Below are positions 56,101 to 63,166 of a stretch of 63,166 nt of DNA, in pieces (position 1 is the stretch's first letter; each line of letters starts with the position of its first letter). The notes below the pieces were generated by a model. The model did no database searches and was not told the DNA's origin. It was given only the letters and a program-made list of their open reading frames with translations. Position numbers and translations under genes: made by a program. The stretch comes from a bacterium (GTDB taxonomy: Bacteria > Bacillota > Bacilli > Lactobacillales > Streptococcaceae). The DNA lies in NCBI GenBank assembly GCA_905221345.1, contig CAJNCW010000008.1, positions 1 through 63,166 on the forward strand, written 5' to 3'.

Positions 56101-56608
56101 CGGCAATGGGAATAAAAGAATCAAAGGAAATGCTGAGTTGATTTTACAAATTGATGCTTATCTTCCTGATACTTATATTTCTGACCAACGACATAAGATT
56201 GAAATTTACAAGAAAATTCGTCAAATTGACAACCGTGTCAACTATGAAGAGTTACAAGAAGAATTGATGGATCGTTTTGGAGAATATCCAGATGTGGTGG
56301 CTTATCTTTTAGAGATTGGTTTGGTCAAATCATACTTGGACAAGGTATTTGTAGAACATGTGGAGAGAAAAGAAAATAAGATTACAGTTCAATTTGAAAA
56401 AATTACTCAACGACTGTTCTTGGCTCAAGATTATTTTAAAGCCTTATCTGCAACGAACTTAAAGGCGGCCATAGCTGAGAATAAGGGATTAATGGAAGTT
56501 GTATTTGATGTCCGAAACAAGAAGGATTATGAAATTTTAGAAGGTCTGCTGATTTTTGGAGAAAGTTTATTAGAGATAAAAGAATCAAAGGAAGCTAATT
56601 CTCTTTGA
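53105..56608 (+). CDS. mfd: Transcription-repair coupling factor Mfd
   Basis: A 1167-aa translocase that removes stalled RNA polymerase and recruits UvrA. It has a UvrB-like N-terminal module and a CarD-like RNAP-interacting domain (GDYVVHHIHGIGQYLG, about residues 490-505). The helicase domain has Walker A GDVGFGKTEVAM at about 640 and DEEQ (IIDEEQRFG). A C-terminal TRCF domain ends it. The ATG follows the pth stop with no spacing. Confidence 0.97.
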   Translation: MVTLLDLFSENDQIKKWHQNLTDKKRQLLLGLSTSTKALAIASSLEKENKIVLLTSTYGEAERIISDLLSLLGEEVIYPFLVDDSPMVEFLMSSQEKIISRVEALRFLTDSSKKGILVCNIAASRLILPSPTRFKESIIKIAVGEEYDQHDLLHKLKEIGYRKVSQVQTQGEFSIRGDILDIFEMSQLEPFRIEFFGDEVDGIRTFEVETQLSKENQTELTIFPASDMLLREEDYLRGQSALEKQISKTLSPILKSYLEEILSSFHQRQVHSDSRKFLSLCYDKTWTIFDYIEKDTPVFFDDYQKLMNQYESFERELAQYFTEDLQNGKSFSEMQYFADTEQTYKKQSPVTFFSNLQKGLGNLKFDHIYQFNQYPMQEFFNQFSFLKEEIERYKKMDYTIILQSSNSMGSKTLEDVLEEYQIKLDSRDKSSICKESVNLIEGNLRHGFHFVDEKILLITEHEIFQKKLKRRFRRQHASNAERLKDYNELEKGDYVVHHIHGIGQYLGIETIEIKGIHRDYVSVQYQNGDQISIPVEQIQLLSKYVSSDGKPPKLNKLNDGHFKKSKQKVKNQVEDIADDLIKLYSERSQLKGFAFSADDEEQHAFDDAFPYVETDDQLRSIEEIKRDMQDSHPMDRLLVGDVGFGKTEVAMRAAFKAVNDHKQVVVLVPTTVLAQQHYTNFKERFQNFAVNIDVLSRFRSKKEQAETLEKLKNGQVDILIGTHRVLSKDVVFSDLGLMIIDEEQRFGVKHKETLKELKKQVDVLTLTATPIPRTLHMSMLGIRDLSVIETPPTNRYPVQTYVLEKNDSVIRDAVLREMERGGQVYYLYNKVDTIDQKVSELQELIPEASIGYVHGQMSEIQLENTLLDFIEGQYDILVTTTIIETGVDIPNANTLFIENADHMGLSTLYQLRGRVGRSNRIAYAYLMYRPEKSISEVSEKRLEAIKGFTELGSGFKIAMRDLSIRGAGNLLGKSQSGFIDSVGFELYSQLLEEAIAKRSGNGNKRIKGNAELILQIDAYLPDTYISDQRHKIEIYKKIRQIDNRVNYEELQEELMDRFGEYPDVVAYLLEIGLVKSYLDKVFVEHVERKENKITVQFEKITQRLFLAQDYFKALSATNLKAAIAENKGLMEVVFDVRNKKDYEILEGLLIFGESLLEIKESKEANSL

Positions 56609-56665
56609 CGTTTTTCTTCTATAAAAGGGATAAAAATGGTACAATAATAATTTGAGGTAATAAAA

Positions 56666-56932
56666 ATGAGATTAGACAAGTATTTAAAAGTATCACGAAT
56701 TATTAAGCGTCGCACGGTCGCAAAAGAAGTAGCAGATAAAGGTAGAATCAAGGTGAACGGAATCTTGGCCAAAAGTTCAACGGATTTAAAAGTTGATGAC
56801 CAAGTTGAAATTCGCTTTGGAAATAAGTTGTTGCTTGTTAAAGTACTAGAGATGAAAGATAGTACAAAAAAAGAAGATGCAGCAGGCATGTACGAAATTC
56901 TCAGTGAAACACGGGTAGAAGAAAATGTCTAA
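56666..56932 (+). CDS. rqcP: S4-domain ribosome-quality-control factor RqcP
   Basis: An 88-aa Hsp15-like S4 protein (YabO). [22 protein letters not shown] and [14 protein letters not shown] form the RNA-binding surface. It acts on obstructed 50S subunits in RqcH-driven alanine tailing. It overlaps divIC by 8 nt, and an extended -10 (TGGTACAAT, 56637-56645) precedes it. Confidence 0.93.
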   Translation: MRLDKYLKVSRIIKRRTVAKEVADKGRIKVNGILAKSSTDLKVDDQVEIRFGNKLLLVKVLEMKDSTKKEDAAGMYEILSETRVEENV

Positions 56933-57293
56933 AAATATTGTACAGATGAATAATTCTTTTATTCAAAATGAACATCAACGTCGTCGTTACCTGATGAAGG
57001 AAAGACAAAAGAGGAATCGCTTTATGGGTTGGGTCCTTATTTTGATGATTTTATTGTTTATTTTACCAACTTATAACTTGGCTCAAAGCTATAATCAGTT
57101 ATTACAACGCCGCCAGCAATTGACAGAGTTGAAAGAGCAGTACCAAACTCTTAGTGATGAGAAGGATAAGGAATCTGCTTTTGCTGCAAAGTTGAAAGAT
57201 GAAGACTATGTAGCGAAATATGCACGCGCCAAGTACTATTACTCAAAGAAACGAGAAGCAATTTATACCATTCCGGATTTGCTTCCGAGGTAA
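56925..57293 (+). CDS. divIC: Cell-division protein DivIC (FtsB)
   Basis: A 122-aa bitopic protein. A basic cytoplasmic tail of about 33 residues ([18 protein letters not shown]) precedes one transmembrane helix (about 34-52). A coiled coil (about 55-85) and a short end containing [17 protein letters not shown], the conserved DivIC motif, follow. It forms the FtsL/DivIB complex at the septum. Confidence 0.94.
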   Translation: MSKNIVQMNNSFIQNEHQRRRYLMKERQKRNRFMGWVLILMILLFILPTYNLAQSYNQLLQRRQQLTELKEQYQTLSDEKDKESAFAAKLKDEDYVAKYARAKYYYSKKREAIYTIPDLLPR

Positions 57294-57297
57294 AGTC

Positions 57298-57420
57298 ATG
57301 GAAAATTTATTAGAAGTTGTTGAGCAGTTTTTAAGTTTATCAGATGAAAAATTAGAGGAATTAGCAACTAAAAATCATTTATTACGAGTACAAGAAGAAA
57401 GGGAAGGGAAGAATGCGTAA
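57298..57420 (+). CDS. Small conserved acidic protein
   Basis: A 40-aa ORF with no known function. It reads MENLLEVVEQFLSLSDEKLE at the start: a short amphipathic, acidic helix followed by a basic [10 protein letters not shown] tail. A weak SD (GAGG, 9 nt upstream) is present; it lies 4 nt after divIC and overlaps the next gene by 8 nt, the pattern of a coupled operon member. I recall a similar mini-ORF at this place in pneumococcal annotations. Confidence 0.7.
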   Translation: MENLLEVVEQFLSLSDEKLEELATKNHLLRVQEEREGKNA

Positions 57421-58684
57421 GTTCTTAGTAGTGTTATCACTACTATCTGTTTTTATCATAACTTCAAGAGTAGTTAGCACGGAAAAACAGCTTCCTTACT
57501 CTTCACAAGAAATTTATTATGTAACTGAGTCTGATCATGGATTTTACTATAAAGAACCCCTTGAATCGCCAATGGTTTATGGAGAAACAGCTGTCTATGC
57601 TAATGAAGATCTTGTTAAGGAATCTGGTAAATTGACTCCTGGAACAGTCTTTAAAATCGTAGAATGGCGTTTGAATAGACAAGGTGTTCCTGTTTTTAAA
57701 TTAGACAATCATCAGTTTATCGTTGCAGATAAGCGTTTAGTCTATGATCAAAGTCAAGTTCAAACTCAAAATAGACAAGTATGGTTGGAGCCGGGGTTTG
57801 TTATCTATAACAGTCCTTATGGTGCTAAAGAAATTTCTTCATCTCTCTCTCCCTATCAACACGTAACAGTAGATAGAACCCTCTTTGCGGAAGGACAAGA
57901 ATTTCTTCATATTGATCAAGTTGGGTGGGTATCAAAAGAGTTCGTCTCAGAAGAAGACAATCGCATCCAAAAGGTTCAAGAAGTCTTATCAAACAATTAT
58001 CAGAATGAAAATTACTCTATTTATGTTAAACAACTAAGTACAGGTAAAGAGGCTGGGGTGAATGAAGACAGCAAACTCTATGCAGCTAGCATCTTGAAGC
58101 TGGCCTACCTGTATTATGCTCAAGATAAGATAAATCAAGGAAAATATACGCTGGACAGCAGCTTCAAGTATATCCCAGAAGTGAATAGTTTCCCTGGATC
58201 CTATAAACCAGAAGGTAGTGGTAGTTTACCTAAAACAGGAGACAACAAAGACTACAACCTCCAACAATTAATTACCAAGGTAACAAAGGAGTCTGACAAT
58301 GTTGCTCATAATATTTTGGGTTATTATGTGACCAATCAATCTGACGGGGCTTTTAAAGAAAAAATGTCCACCATTATGGGTGAAGATTGGGATGTGAATG
58401 ATAAATTAACTTCTTCGAAAATGGCTGGAAAAGTCATGGAAGCTATTTATAATCAGAATGGTTTTGTTTTAGAGTCTCTAGGCAAAACGAATTTTGATAA
58501 CCAACGAATTGCGAAAGGTGTTTCGGTTAAGGTAGCTCATAAAATCGGAGATGCTGACGAGTTCAAACATGATACTGCCATTGTTTTCACAGATTCTCCT
58601 TTCGTTCTCTCTATTTTTACCAAAAATTCTGATTATGACACCATTGCTAAGATAGCCAAGGATGTCTATGAGGTTCTAAAATGA
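57413..58684 (+). CDS. Serine hydrolase, class A beta-lactamase-like
   Basis: A 423-aa exported or anchored protein. An N-terminal signal/anchor (about residues 3-20) precedes an SH3-like region (about 50-185) and a penicillin-binding-type domain. That domain has the full set of active-site motifs: S226-ILK229, S294-DN296 and K377-IG379. The fold belongs to class A beta-lactamases, but its wall-associated position and SH3-like front suggest a peptidoglycan-related role rather than antibiotic resistance. It overlaps tilS by 4 nt. Confidence 0.85.
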   Translation: MRKFLVVLSLLSVFIITSRVVSTEKQLPYSSQEIYYVTESDHGFYYKEPLESPMVYGETAVYANEDLVKESGKLTPGTVFKIVEWRLNRQGVPVFKLDNHQFIVADKRLVYDQSQVQTQNRQVWLEPGFVIYNSPYGAKEISSSLSPYQHVTVDRTLFAEGQEFLHIDQVGWVSKEFVSEEDNRIQKVQEVLSNNYQNENYSIYVKQLSTGKEAGVNEDSKLYAASILKLAYLYYAQDKINQGKYTLDSSFKYIPEVNSFPGSYKPEGSGSLPKTGDNKDYNLQQLITKVTKESDNVAHNILGYYVTNQSDGAFKEKMSTIMGEDWDVNDKLTSSKMAGKVMEAIYNQNGFVLESLGKTNFDNQRIAKGVSVKVAHKIGDADEFKHDTAIVFTDSPFVLSIFTKNSDYDTIAKIAKDVYEVLK

Positions 58685-59958
58685 GGGAGCAGGATTTTTT
58701 AAATCATTTTCTCCAAAAAGAGTATTTCAAAAAACATTCTAAAGTTGTGTTGGCTCTGTCTGGTGGACTGGATTCGATGTTTTTATTTCATCTATTATCT
58801 ACTTATCAAAATGAGTTGGAAATTGAGCTGATTGTAGCACATGTCAATCACAAGCAGAGAAGTGAGTCTGACTGGGAGGAGAATGAACTAAGGAAGTTAG
58901 CTGATGCAGCTGGACTTCCTATTTATATCACAAGCTTTTCAGGAGACTTTTCAGAATCTCGTGCTCGAGAGTTTCGTTATGATTTTTTTAGGAAAATCAT
59001 GAAAGAGGTTGGAGCAACTGCCTTGGTCACTGCCCACCATGCAGATGATCAGGTTGAAACGATTTTGATGCGCTTGATTCGAGGAAGTCGGCTACGTCAT
59101 TTAACAGGAATAAAAGAAAGTCAAGTAGTTGATGATATTGAAATCATCCGTCCCTTATTGCATTTTCATAAAAAGGATTTTCCACCAATTGTTCATTTCG
59201 AAGATCAAACAAATCGTGAGAATGTCTATTTTCGCAATCGCATTCGAAATAGGTATTTACCAGAACTTGAAAAAGAAAATCCTTGTCTTAAATCCGCCCT
59301 TTTAGATTTTGGAAGGGAGATTTCAGATTACCAAGTAGCCATAACAGAGCTTTCTGAACAGATTGATGTGGAAGATTTGAATGAGCTATTTTCATACTCT
59401 CAACAAACTCAAGGAGTTTTACTCCAGAACTATCTCAATCAATTCCCAGACTTAAATCTGACAAAGGCTCAGTTTGCTGAAGTTCGACAGATTTTAGCAA
59501 CGAAAAGCCAGTATCGTCATTCTCTTAAAAATGGCTATGAATTGATAAAAGAGTATCAGAATTTTCGAGTTTGTAAAATCAGTCCTCAGGCTGATGAAAA
59601 GGAAGATGAACTTGTGTTACACTATCAAAATCAAGTTCAATATATGGGTTATTTATTTTCCTTTGGTATCCCTATTGAAGAGGATTCTGTTCAAAAAGTA
59701 ACAGTTTCACGGGAAACACCTGTATATATTAGATGTCGAAAACCTGGCGATGTTATTACCCTAAATGGTCATCGAAAGAAACTGAGACGTCTGTTTATAG
59801 ATTTAAAAATCCCTATTGAAAAACGAAAAACAACCCCTATTATTGAGCAATTTGGAGAAATTATCTCAATTTTAGGAATTGCGACCAGTGATTTGAGTAA
59901 AAACACGAAAAATGATATAATGAACACTGTACTTTATATAGAAAAAATAGATAGGTAA
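58681..59958 (+). CDS. tilS: tRNA(Ile)-lysidine synthase
   Basis: A 425-aa N-type PP-loop ATPase that makes lysidine-34 in the CAU-anticodon tRNA-Ile. The PP-loop is SGGLDS (27-32), with [28 protein letters not shown] and the C-terminal [11 protein letters not shown] parS-like site lies within the gene. Four nt separate it from hpt. Confidence 0.96.
   Translation: MREQDFLNHFLQKEYFKKHSKVVLALSGGLDSMFLFHLLSTYQNELEIELIVAHVNHKQRSESDWEENELRKLADAAGLPIYITSFSGDFSESRAREFRYDFFRKIMKEVGATALVTAHHADDQVETILMRLIRGSRLRHLTGIKESQVVDDIEIIRPLLHFHKKDFPPIVHFEDQTNRENVYFRNRIRNRYLPELEKENPCLKSALLDFGREISDYQVAITELSEQIDVEDLNELFSYSQQTQGVLLQNYLNQFPDLNLTKAQFAEVRQILATKSQYRHSLKNGYELIKEYQNFRVCKISPQADEKEDELVLHYQNQVQYMGYLFSFGIPIEEDSVQKVTVSRETPVYIRCRKPGDVITLNGHRKKLRRLFIDLKIPIEKRKTTPIIEQFGEIISILGIATSDLSKNTKNDIMNTVLYIEKIDR
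59703..59718. other. Degenerate parS-like site in tilS
   Basis: AGTTTCACGGGAAACA differs from the parS core by one base (T to G in the second half-site). It lies about 11.4 kb right of dnaA. Confidence 0.7.
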
Positions 59959-59962
59959 AAAG

Positions 59963-60505
59963 ATGTTAGAACACGATATTAAAAAAATCCTTGTTTCACA
60001 TGATGAAATTACAGAAGCAGCTAAAAAGCTAGGTGAGCAGCTAACCAAAGACTATGAGGGGAAAAATCCAATTCTCATTGGTATTTTAAAAGGATCGATT
60101 CCTTTTATGGCTGAATTGGTCAAACATATTGATACGCATATTGAGATGGACTTTATGATGGTATCTAGCTACCATGGTGGAACAGCAAGTAGTGGTGTGA
60201 TCAATATAAAGCAAGACGTGACTCAAGATATCAAAGGGAGACATGTTCTATTTGTAGAGGATATCATCGATACAGGTCAAACCTTGAAGAATTTGCGAGA
60301 TATGTTTAAAGCAAGAGAAGCAGCTTCTGTTAAAATCGCGACTTTGTTAGACAAACCAGAAGGACGCATTGTTGAAATTGAAGCAGATTATACTTGCTTC
60401 ACTATTCCAAATGAGTTTGTTGTAGGATATGGTTTGGACTACAAAGAAAATTATCGTAATCTTCCTTATGTTGGAGTGTTGAAAGAGGAAGTTTATTCAA
60501 ATTAG
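59963..60505 (+). CDS. hpt: Hypoxanthine-guanine phosphoribosyltransferase
   Basis: A 180-aa purine salvage enzyme. The PRPP loop [17 protein letters not shown] (about residues 91-107), the [11 protein letters not shown] loop near 44 and the C-terminal [15 protein letters not shown] are typical. It is co-transcribed between tilS and ftsH, as in Bacillus. Confidence 0.97.
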   Translation: MLEHDIKKILVSHDEITEAAKKLGEQLTKDYEGKNPILIGILKGSIPFMAELVKHIDTHIEMDFMMVSSYHGGTASSGVINIKQDVTQDIKGRHVLFVEDIIDTGQTLKNLRDMFKAREAASVKIATLLDKPEGRIVEIEADYTCFTIPNEFVVGYGLDYKENYRNLPYVGVLKEEVYSN

Positions 60506-60520
60506 AAAGATCTATCTTTA

Positions 60521-62479
60521 ATGAAAAAACAAAATAATGGTTTAGTTAGAAATCCATTTCTATACTTGTTAATTATCTTCTTCCTTGTGACAGGATTCCA
60601 GTATTTTTACTCTGGAAATACTGCTGGACGAAGCGAAAAAATTAACTATACAGAATTGGTAAAAGAAATTACAGCAGACAATGTAAAAGAATTGACCTAT
60701 CAGCCAAATGGTAGCATCATTGAGGTGTCTGGTGTTTATAAAAATCCTAAGACTAGTAAAGAAGAAACAGGGATTCAATTTTTCACTCCTACTGCTACAA
60801 CAGTAGAAAGATTCTCAAGTACTATTCTTCCGTCGGATTCAACAGTTTCAGAATTGCAAAAGCTTGCTTCTGAACATCAGGCTGAGGTAACAGTTAAACA
60901 TGAGAGTTCAAGTGGTATGTGGATCAATATCCTTGTCTCTGTTGTGCCATTTGCTATTCTCTTCTTCTTCCTATTCTCTATGATGGGAAATATGGGAGGA
61001 AATAATAGTAGAAATCCAATGAGTTTTGGACGTAGCAAGGCCAAAGCTGCTAATAAAGAAGATATCAAGGTACGATTCTCAGATGTTGCAGGTGCCGAGG
61101 AAGAAAAACAAGAATTAGTCGAAGTTGTTGAATTCCTAAAAGATCCAAAACGATTTACAAAGCTTGGTGCGCGTATTCCTGCGGGTGTTCTTTTGGAGGG
61201 GCCTCCCGGGACAGGTAAAACCTTACTTGCTAAGGCAGTTGCTGGGGAAGCAGGAGTTCCATTCTTTAGCATCTCAGGTTCTGACTTTGTAGAAATGTTT
61301 GTCGGAGTTGGTGCAAGTCGTGTTCGTTCTCTTTTTGAGGATGCAAAAAAAGCAGCGCCAGCTATCATCTTTATCGATGAAATTGATGCTGTTGGTCGCC
61401 AACGTGGTGTCGGTCTCGGTGGAGGAAATGATGAACGTGAGCAAACCTTGAACCAACTCTTAATTGAAATGGATGGTTTTGAGGGAAATGAAGGAATCAT
61501 CGTTATCGCTGCGACGAACCGTTCAGATGTTCTAGATCCAGCTCTTCTCCGTCCAGGACGTTTTGATAGAAAAGTCTTGGTTGGCCGTCCTGATGTTAAA
61601 GGTCGTGAAGCAATCTTGAAAGTTCACGCTAAAAATAAACCTCTAGCAGAAGATGTTGATTTGAAACTAGTTGCCCAACAAACCCCAGGCTTTGTTGGTG
61701 CTGACTTGGAAAATGTTCTAAACGAGGCCGCCTTGGTTGCTGCCCGTCGCAACAAATCAGTCATTGATGCTTCAGATATTGATGAGGCAGAGGACAGAGT
61801 GATTGCTGGACCATCTAAGAAAGATAAAACAGTATCACAAAGAGAACGTGAATTGGTTGCCTACCACGAGGCTGGACATACCATTGTTGGTTTAGTCTTG
61901 TCAAATGCTCGTGTTGTTCATAAAGTGACCATCGTGCCACGTGGACGTGCAGGCGGATACATGATTGCACTTCCTAAAGAAGATCAAATGCTTCTTTCTA
62001 AAGAAGATATGAAAGAGCAATTGGCAGGTTTGATGGGTGGTCGTGTAGCTGAAGAGATTATCTTTAATGTCCAAACGACAGGAGCTTCAAATGACTTTGA
62101 ACAAGCTACACAGATGGCGCGTGCAATGGTCACTGAATACGGTATGAGTGAAAAACTTGGCCCAGTTCAATACGAAGGTAATCATGCTATGTTTGGTGCA
62201 CAAAGTCCTCAAAAATTAATTTCAGAGCAAACAGCTTATGAGATTGATGAGGAAGTACGTTCATTATTAAATGAAGCACGAAACAAAGCAGCTGAAATTA
62301 TTCAATCAAATCGTGAAACCCACAAGTTGATTGCAGAAGCATTGTTGAAATACGAAACATTGGATAGTACACAAATTAAATCTCTTTACGAAACAGGAAA
62401 AATGCCTGAGACTGTGGAAGAGGAATCCCATGCCCTATCTTATGATGAAGTAAAATCAAAAATGAGTGAAGAAAAATAA
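60521..62479 (+). CDS. ftsH: ATP-dependent zinc metalloprotease FtsH
   Basis: A 652-aa membrane AAA+ protease. Transmembrane helices lie at about 11-30 and 134-155 with an extracellular loop between. Walker A is GPPGTGKT (227-234), Walker [12 protein letters not shown], the SRH region [17 protein letters not shown], and the zinc site HEAGH (449-453). It degrades misfolded membrane proteins. Start weakly supported by SD (AAGATC only). Ended by a good terminator before comX. Confidence 0.97.
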   Translation: MKKQNNGLVRNPFLYLLIIFFLVTGFQYFYSGNTAGRSEKINYTELVKEITADNVKELTYQPNGSIIEVSGVYKNPKTSKEETGIQFFTPTATTVERFSSTILPSDSTVSELQKLASEHQAEVTVKHESSSGMWINILVSVVPFAILFFFLFSMMGNMGGNNSRNPMSFGRSKAKAANKEDIKVRFSDVAGAEEEKQELVEVVEFLKDPKRFTKLGARIPAGVLLEGPPGTGKTLLAKAVAGEAGVPFFSISGSDFVEMFVGVGASRVRSLFEDAKKAAPAIIFIDEIDAVGRQRGVGLGGGNDEREQTLNQLLIEMDGFEGNEGIIVIAATNRSDVLDPALLRPGRFDRKVLVGRPDVKGREAILKVHAKNKPLAEDVDLKLVAQQTPGFVGADLENVLNEAALVAARRNKSVIDASDIDEAEDRVIAGPSKKDKTVSQRERELVAYHEAGHTIVGLVLSNARVVHKVTIVPRGRAGGYMIALPKEDQMLLSKEDMKEQLAGLMGGRVAEEIIFNVQTTGASNDFEQATQMARAMVTEYGMSEKLGPVQYEGNHAMFGAQSPQKLISEQTAYEIDEEVRSLLNEARNKAAEIIQSNRETHKLIAEALLKYETLDSTQIKSLYETGKMPETVEEESHALSYDEVKSKMSEEK

Positions 62480-62482
62480 CCC

Positions 62483-62505
62483 AGAGAGGCCTTGCCTCTC
62501 TTTTT
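62483..62505 (+). terminator. ftsH terminator
   Basis: AGAGAGGC / GCCTCTCT with loop CTT and TTTTTG tail, 3 nt after the ftsH stop. Confidence 0.85.
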
Positions 62506-62509
62506 GTAT

Positions 62510-62539
62510 GCAGTTGAGGTAGCGAGAAGTACAGAAGAG
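62510..62539 (+). promoter_or_regulatory. ComE-binding direct repeats of comX
   Basis: GCAGTTGAG (62510-62518), 12 nt, ACAGAAGAG (62531-62539): same spacing as in comCDE; the second repeat is less canonical. Confidence 0.75.
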
Positions 62540-62598
62540 GAGAAGTAGATCAAAGGCTTGATGCATTTTGTTAAACTAAATGCAGAAAGGAGAGGTCT

Positions 62599-63072
62599 AT
62601 GAATCTGAAAGAATTATACGAAGAAAGCAAGGGGATCGTCCATAAGTGTCGCAAAGATTATCATCTACATATGTGGGAGAAAGAGGACTGGGACCAGGAG
62701 GGGATGATGTGCCTGTATGAGCTGGTCAGTCACCATCCAGAGTTACTAGAGGGCGAGCGTCGTCAACTATATGTCTGCTTTAAAACAAAATTTAGAAATC
62801 GTATCTTGGACTACATCCGCAAACAGGAAAGCCACAAGCGCCGTTTCGATAAAGAACCCTATGAAGAGGTAAGCGAAATCAGTCATCGTCTAGGAGAAAA
62901 AGGACTCAGACTGGATGATTATTATCTCTTTCATGAGCTTCTAAAGAATTACAGAGCAAGTCAGGTTAAAGAAAAACAAGAACAACTTGATCGTCTGATG
63001 GGAGGAGAATGCTTCAAAGGTAGAAAGTCCCTTCTGAGAGAATTAAGCATCGTATTCAGTGATTTCAGGTAA
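62599..63072 (+). CDS. comX: Competence sigma factor ComX (SigX)
   Basis: A 157-aa alternative sigma factor that directs RNA polymerase to cin-boxes of late competence genes. WDQEGMMCLYEL, FKTKFRNRILDYIRKQESHKRR and the DDYYLFHELL region match ComX. SD AAAGGAG lies 8 nt upstream. The gene sits directly in front of a tRNA-Glu promoter, as in one of the duplicated comX loci of pneumococci next to rRNA operons. Confidence 0.95.
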   Translation: MNLKELYEESKGIVHKCRKDYHLHMWEKEDWDQEGMMCLYELVSHHPELLEGERRQLYVCFKTKFRNRILDYIRKQESHKRRFDKEPYEEVSEISHRLGEKGLRLDDYYLFHELLKNYRASQVKEKQEQLDRLMGGECFKGRKSLLRELSIVFSDFR

Positions 63073-63091
63073 AAATAGTCAAAAAAATCCC

Positions 63092-63119
63092 TTGACAAAG
63101 TGTAAAAAGTAGGTATAAT
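63092..63119 (+). promoter_or_regulatory. Strong promoter of tRNA-Glu (rRNA-type unit)
   Basis: Consensus TTGACA (63092-63097) and TATAAT (63114-63119), 16-nt spacing, 21 nt before the tRNA. Confidence 0.85.
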
Positions 63120-63140
63120 AGAAAGAGTTGAAAAGCTCAA

Positions 63141-63166
63141 GGTCCGTTGGTCAAGGGGTTAAGACA
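63141..63166 (+). tRNA. tRNA-Glu(TTC), 5' part (cut by window end)
   Basis: The first 26 nt (GGTCCGTTGGTCAAGGGGTT, then AAGACA) are identical to the complete tRNA-Glu at 42838-42909 on the other strand. The rest is outside the window. Confidence 0.9.

Noticed and set aside
60877..61500. 207-aa ORF on the minus strand inside ftsH
   Set aside because: It mirrors the codon pattern of the conserved AAA+ domain, has no SD and no family likeness; it is a shadow of ftsH.

Overview
The window is a replication-origin region from a Streptococcus of the mitis group (S. pneumoniae / S. mitis / S. oralis relatives). Three things support this: low GC with Firmicute signals throughout; a comCDE locus encoding a 17-residue competence-stimulating peptide after a Gly-Gly leader; and a gene order that follows my memory of the pneumococcal origin region (cbpD-veg-dnaB-rplI-gdpP-hpf-comFC-comFA, tsf-rpsB-pcsB-mreD-mreC-ecfT-ecfA2-ecfA1-pgsA, recF-guaB-trpS, comE-comD-comC-tRNA-Arg-rlmH-htrA-parB-dnaA-dnaN, mfd...tilS-hpt-ftsH-comX-tRNA-Glu). 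The CSP sequence differs from the two common pneumococcal pherotypes, so a non-pneumococcal mitis-group species is likely.

Layout. (1) 1-1.5 kb: an accessory stretch with the end of an IS200-type element, two small membrane proteins in an operon and a YjcQ-like protein. (2) 1.6-4.6 kb: a thiamine-precursor uptake operon under a TPP riboswitch with an intrinsic terminator. (3) 4.7-16.7 kb, minus strand: polA, a CbpD-like murein hydrolase, veg, dnaB, rplI, gdpP, a thiolase, hpf and comFC-comFA. (4) 16.8-18.5 kb, plus strand: yigZ and cysK. (5) 18.6-29.8 kb, minus strand: tsf, rpsB, pcsB, mreD, mreC, ecfT-A2-A1, pgsA, a RodZ-like gene and an M16 peptidase pair. (6) 29.9-31.4 kb: yaaA-recF, followed by a complete IS200-like element with a damaged transposase. 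(7) 32.3-42.7 kb: guaB, trpS, an ABC-F ATPase, a YfhO-family membrane protein, a YhgE/Pip membrane protein and its divergent TetR regulator. (8) 42.7-46 kb: tRNA-Asn, tRNA-Glu, comE, comD, comC (too short for routine ORF calling), tRNA-Arg and rlmH. (9) 46.1-51 kb: htrA, parB, oriC/dnaA/dnaN. (10) 51-63 kb, plus strand: DUF951, ychF, pth, mfd, rqcP, divIC, a micro-ORF, a serine hydrolase, tilS, hpt, ftsH, comX, and the promoter and first 26 nt of a tRNA-Glu.

How it works together. The origin is marked by DnaA-box clusters on both sides of dnaA and by a third cluster between rlmH and htrA. ParB's targets (parS) lie inside ecfA1 and the yfhO-like gene, with a degenerate copy in tilS. Both early competence loci, comCDE (3-5 kb to one side) and comX (about 14 kb to the other), carry ComE direct repeats with the same 12-nt spacing. 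Late competence genes in the same window (comFA-comFC, and the cbpD-like gene) carry the cin-box read by ComX. Cell-wall and division genes (pcsB with a WalR-type box, mreCD, the RodZ-like gene, divIC, ftsH) share the region. Genes mostly point away from the origin; yigZ, cysK, yaaA-recF, the ABC-F gene, the yfhO-like gene and tetR are exceptions on the left arm.

I found no unmistakably new multi-gene system. The most interesting items are an ABC-F protein in which one composite ATPase site has lost all of its key motifs, a perfect palindrome at the predicted 5' end of the comCDE mRNA, DnaA boxes overlapping the rlmH promoter, several probable leaderless promoters, two IS200 ends abutting terminators at a shared pentamer, and an unexplained two-gene membrane cassette at the left edge.
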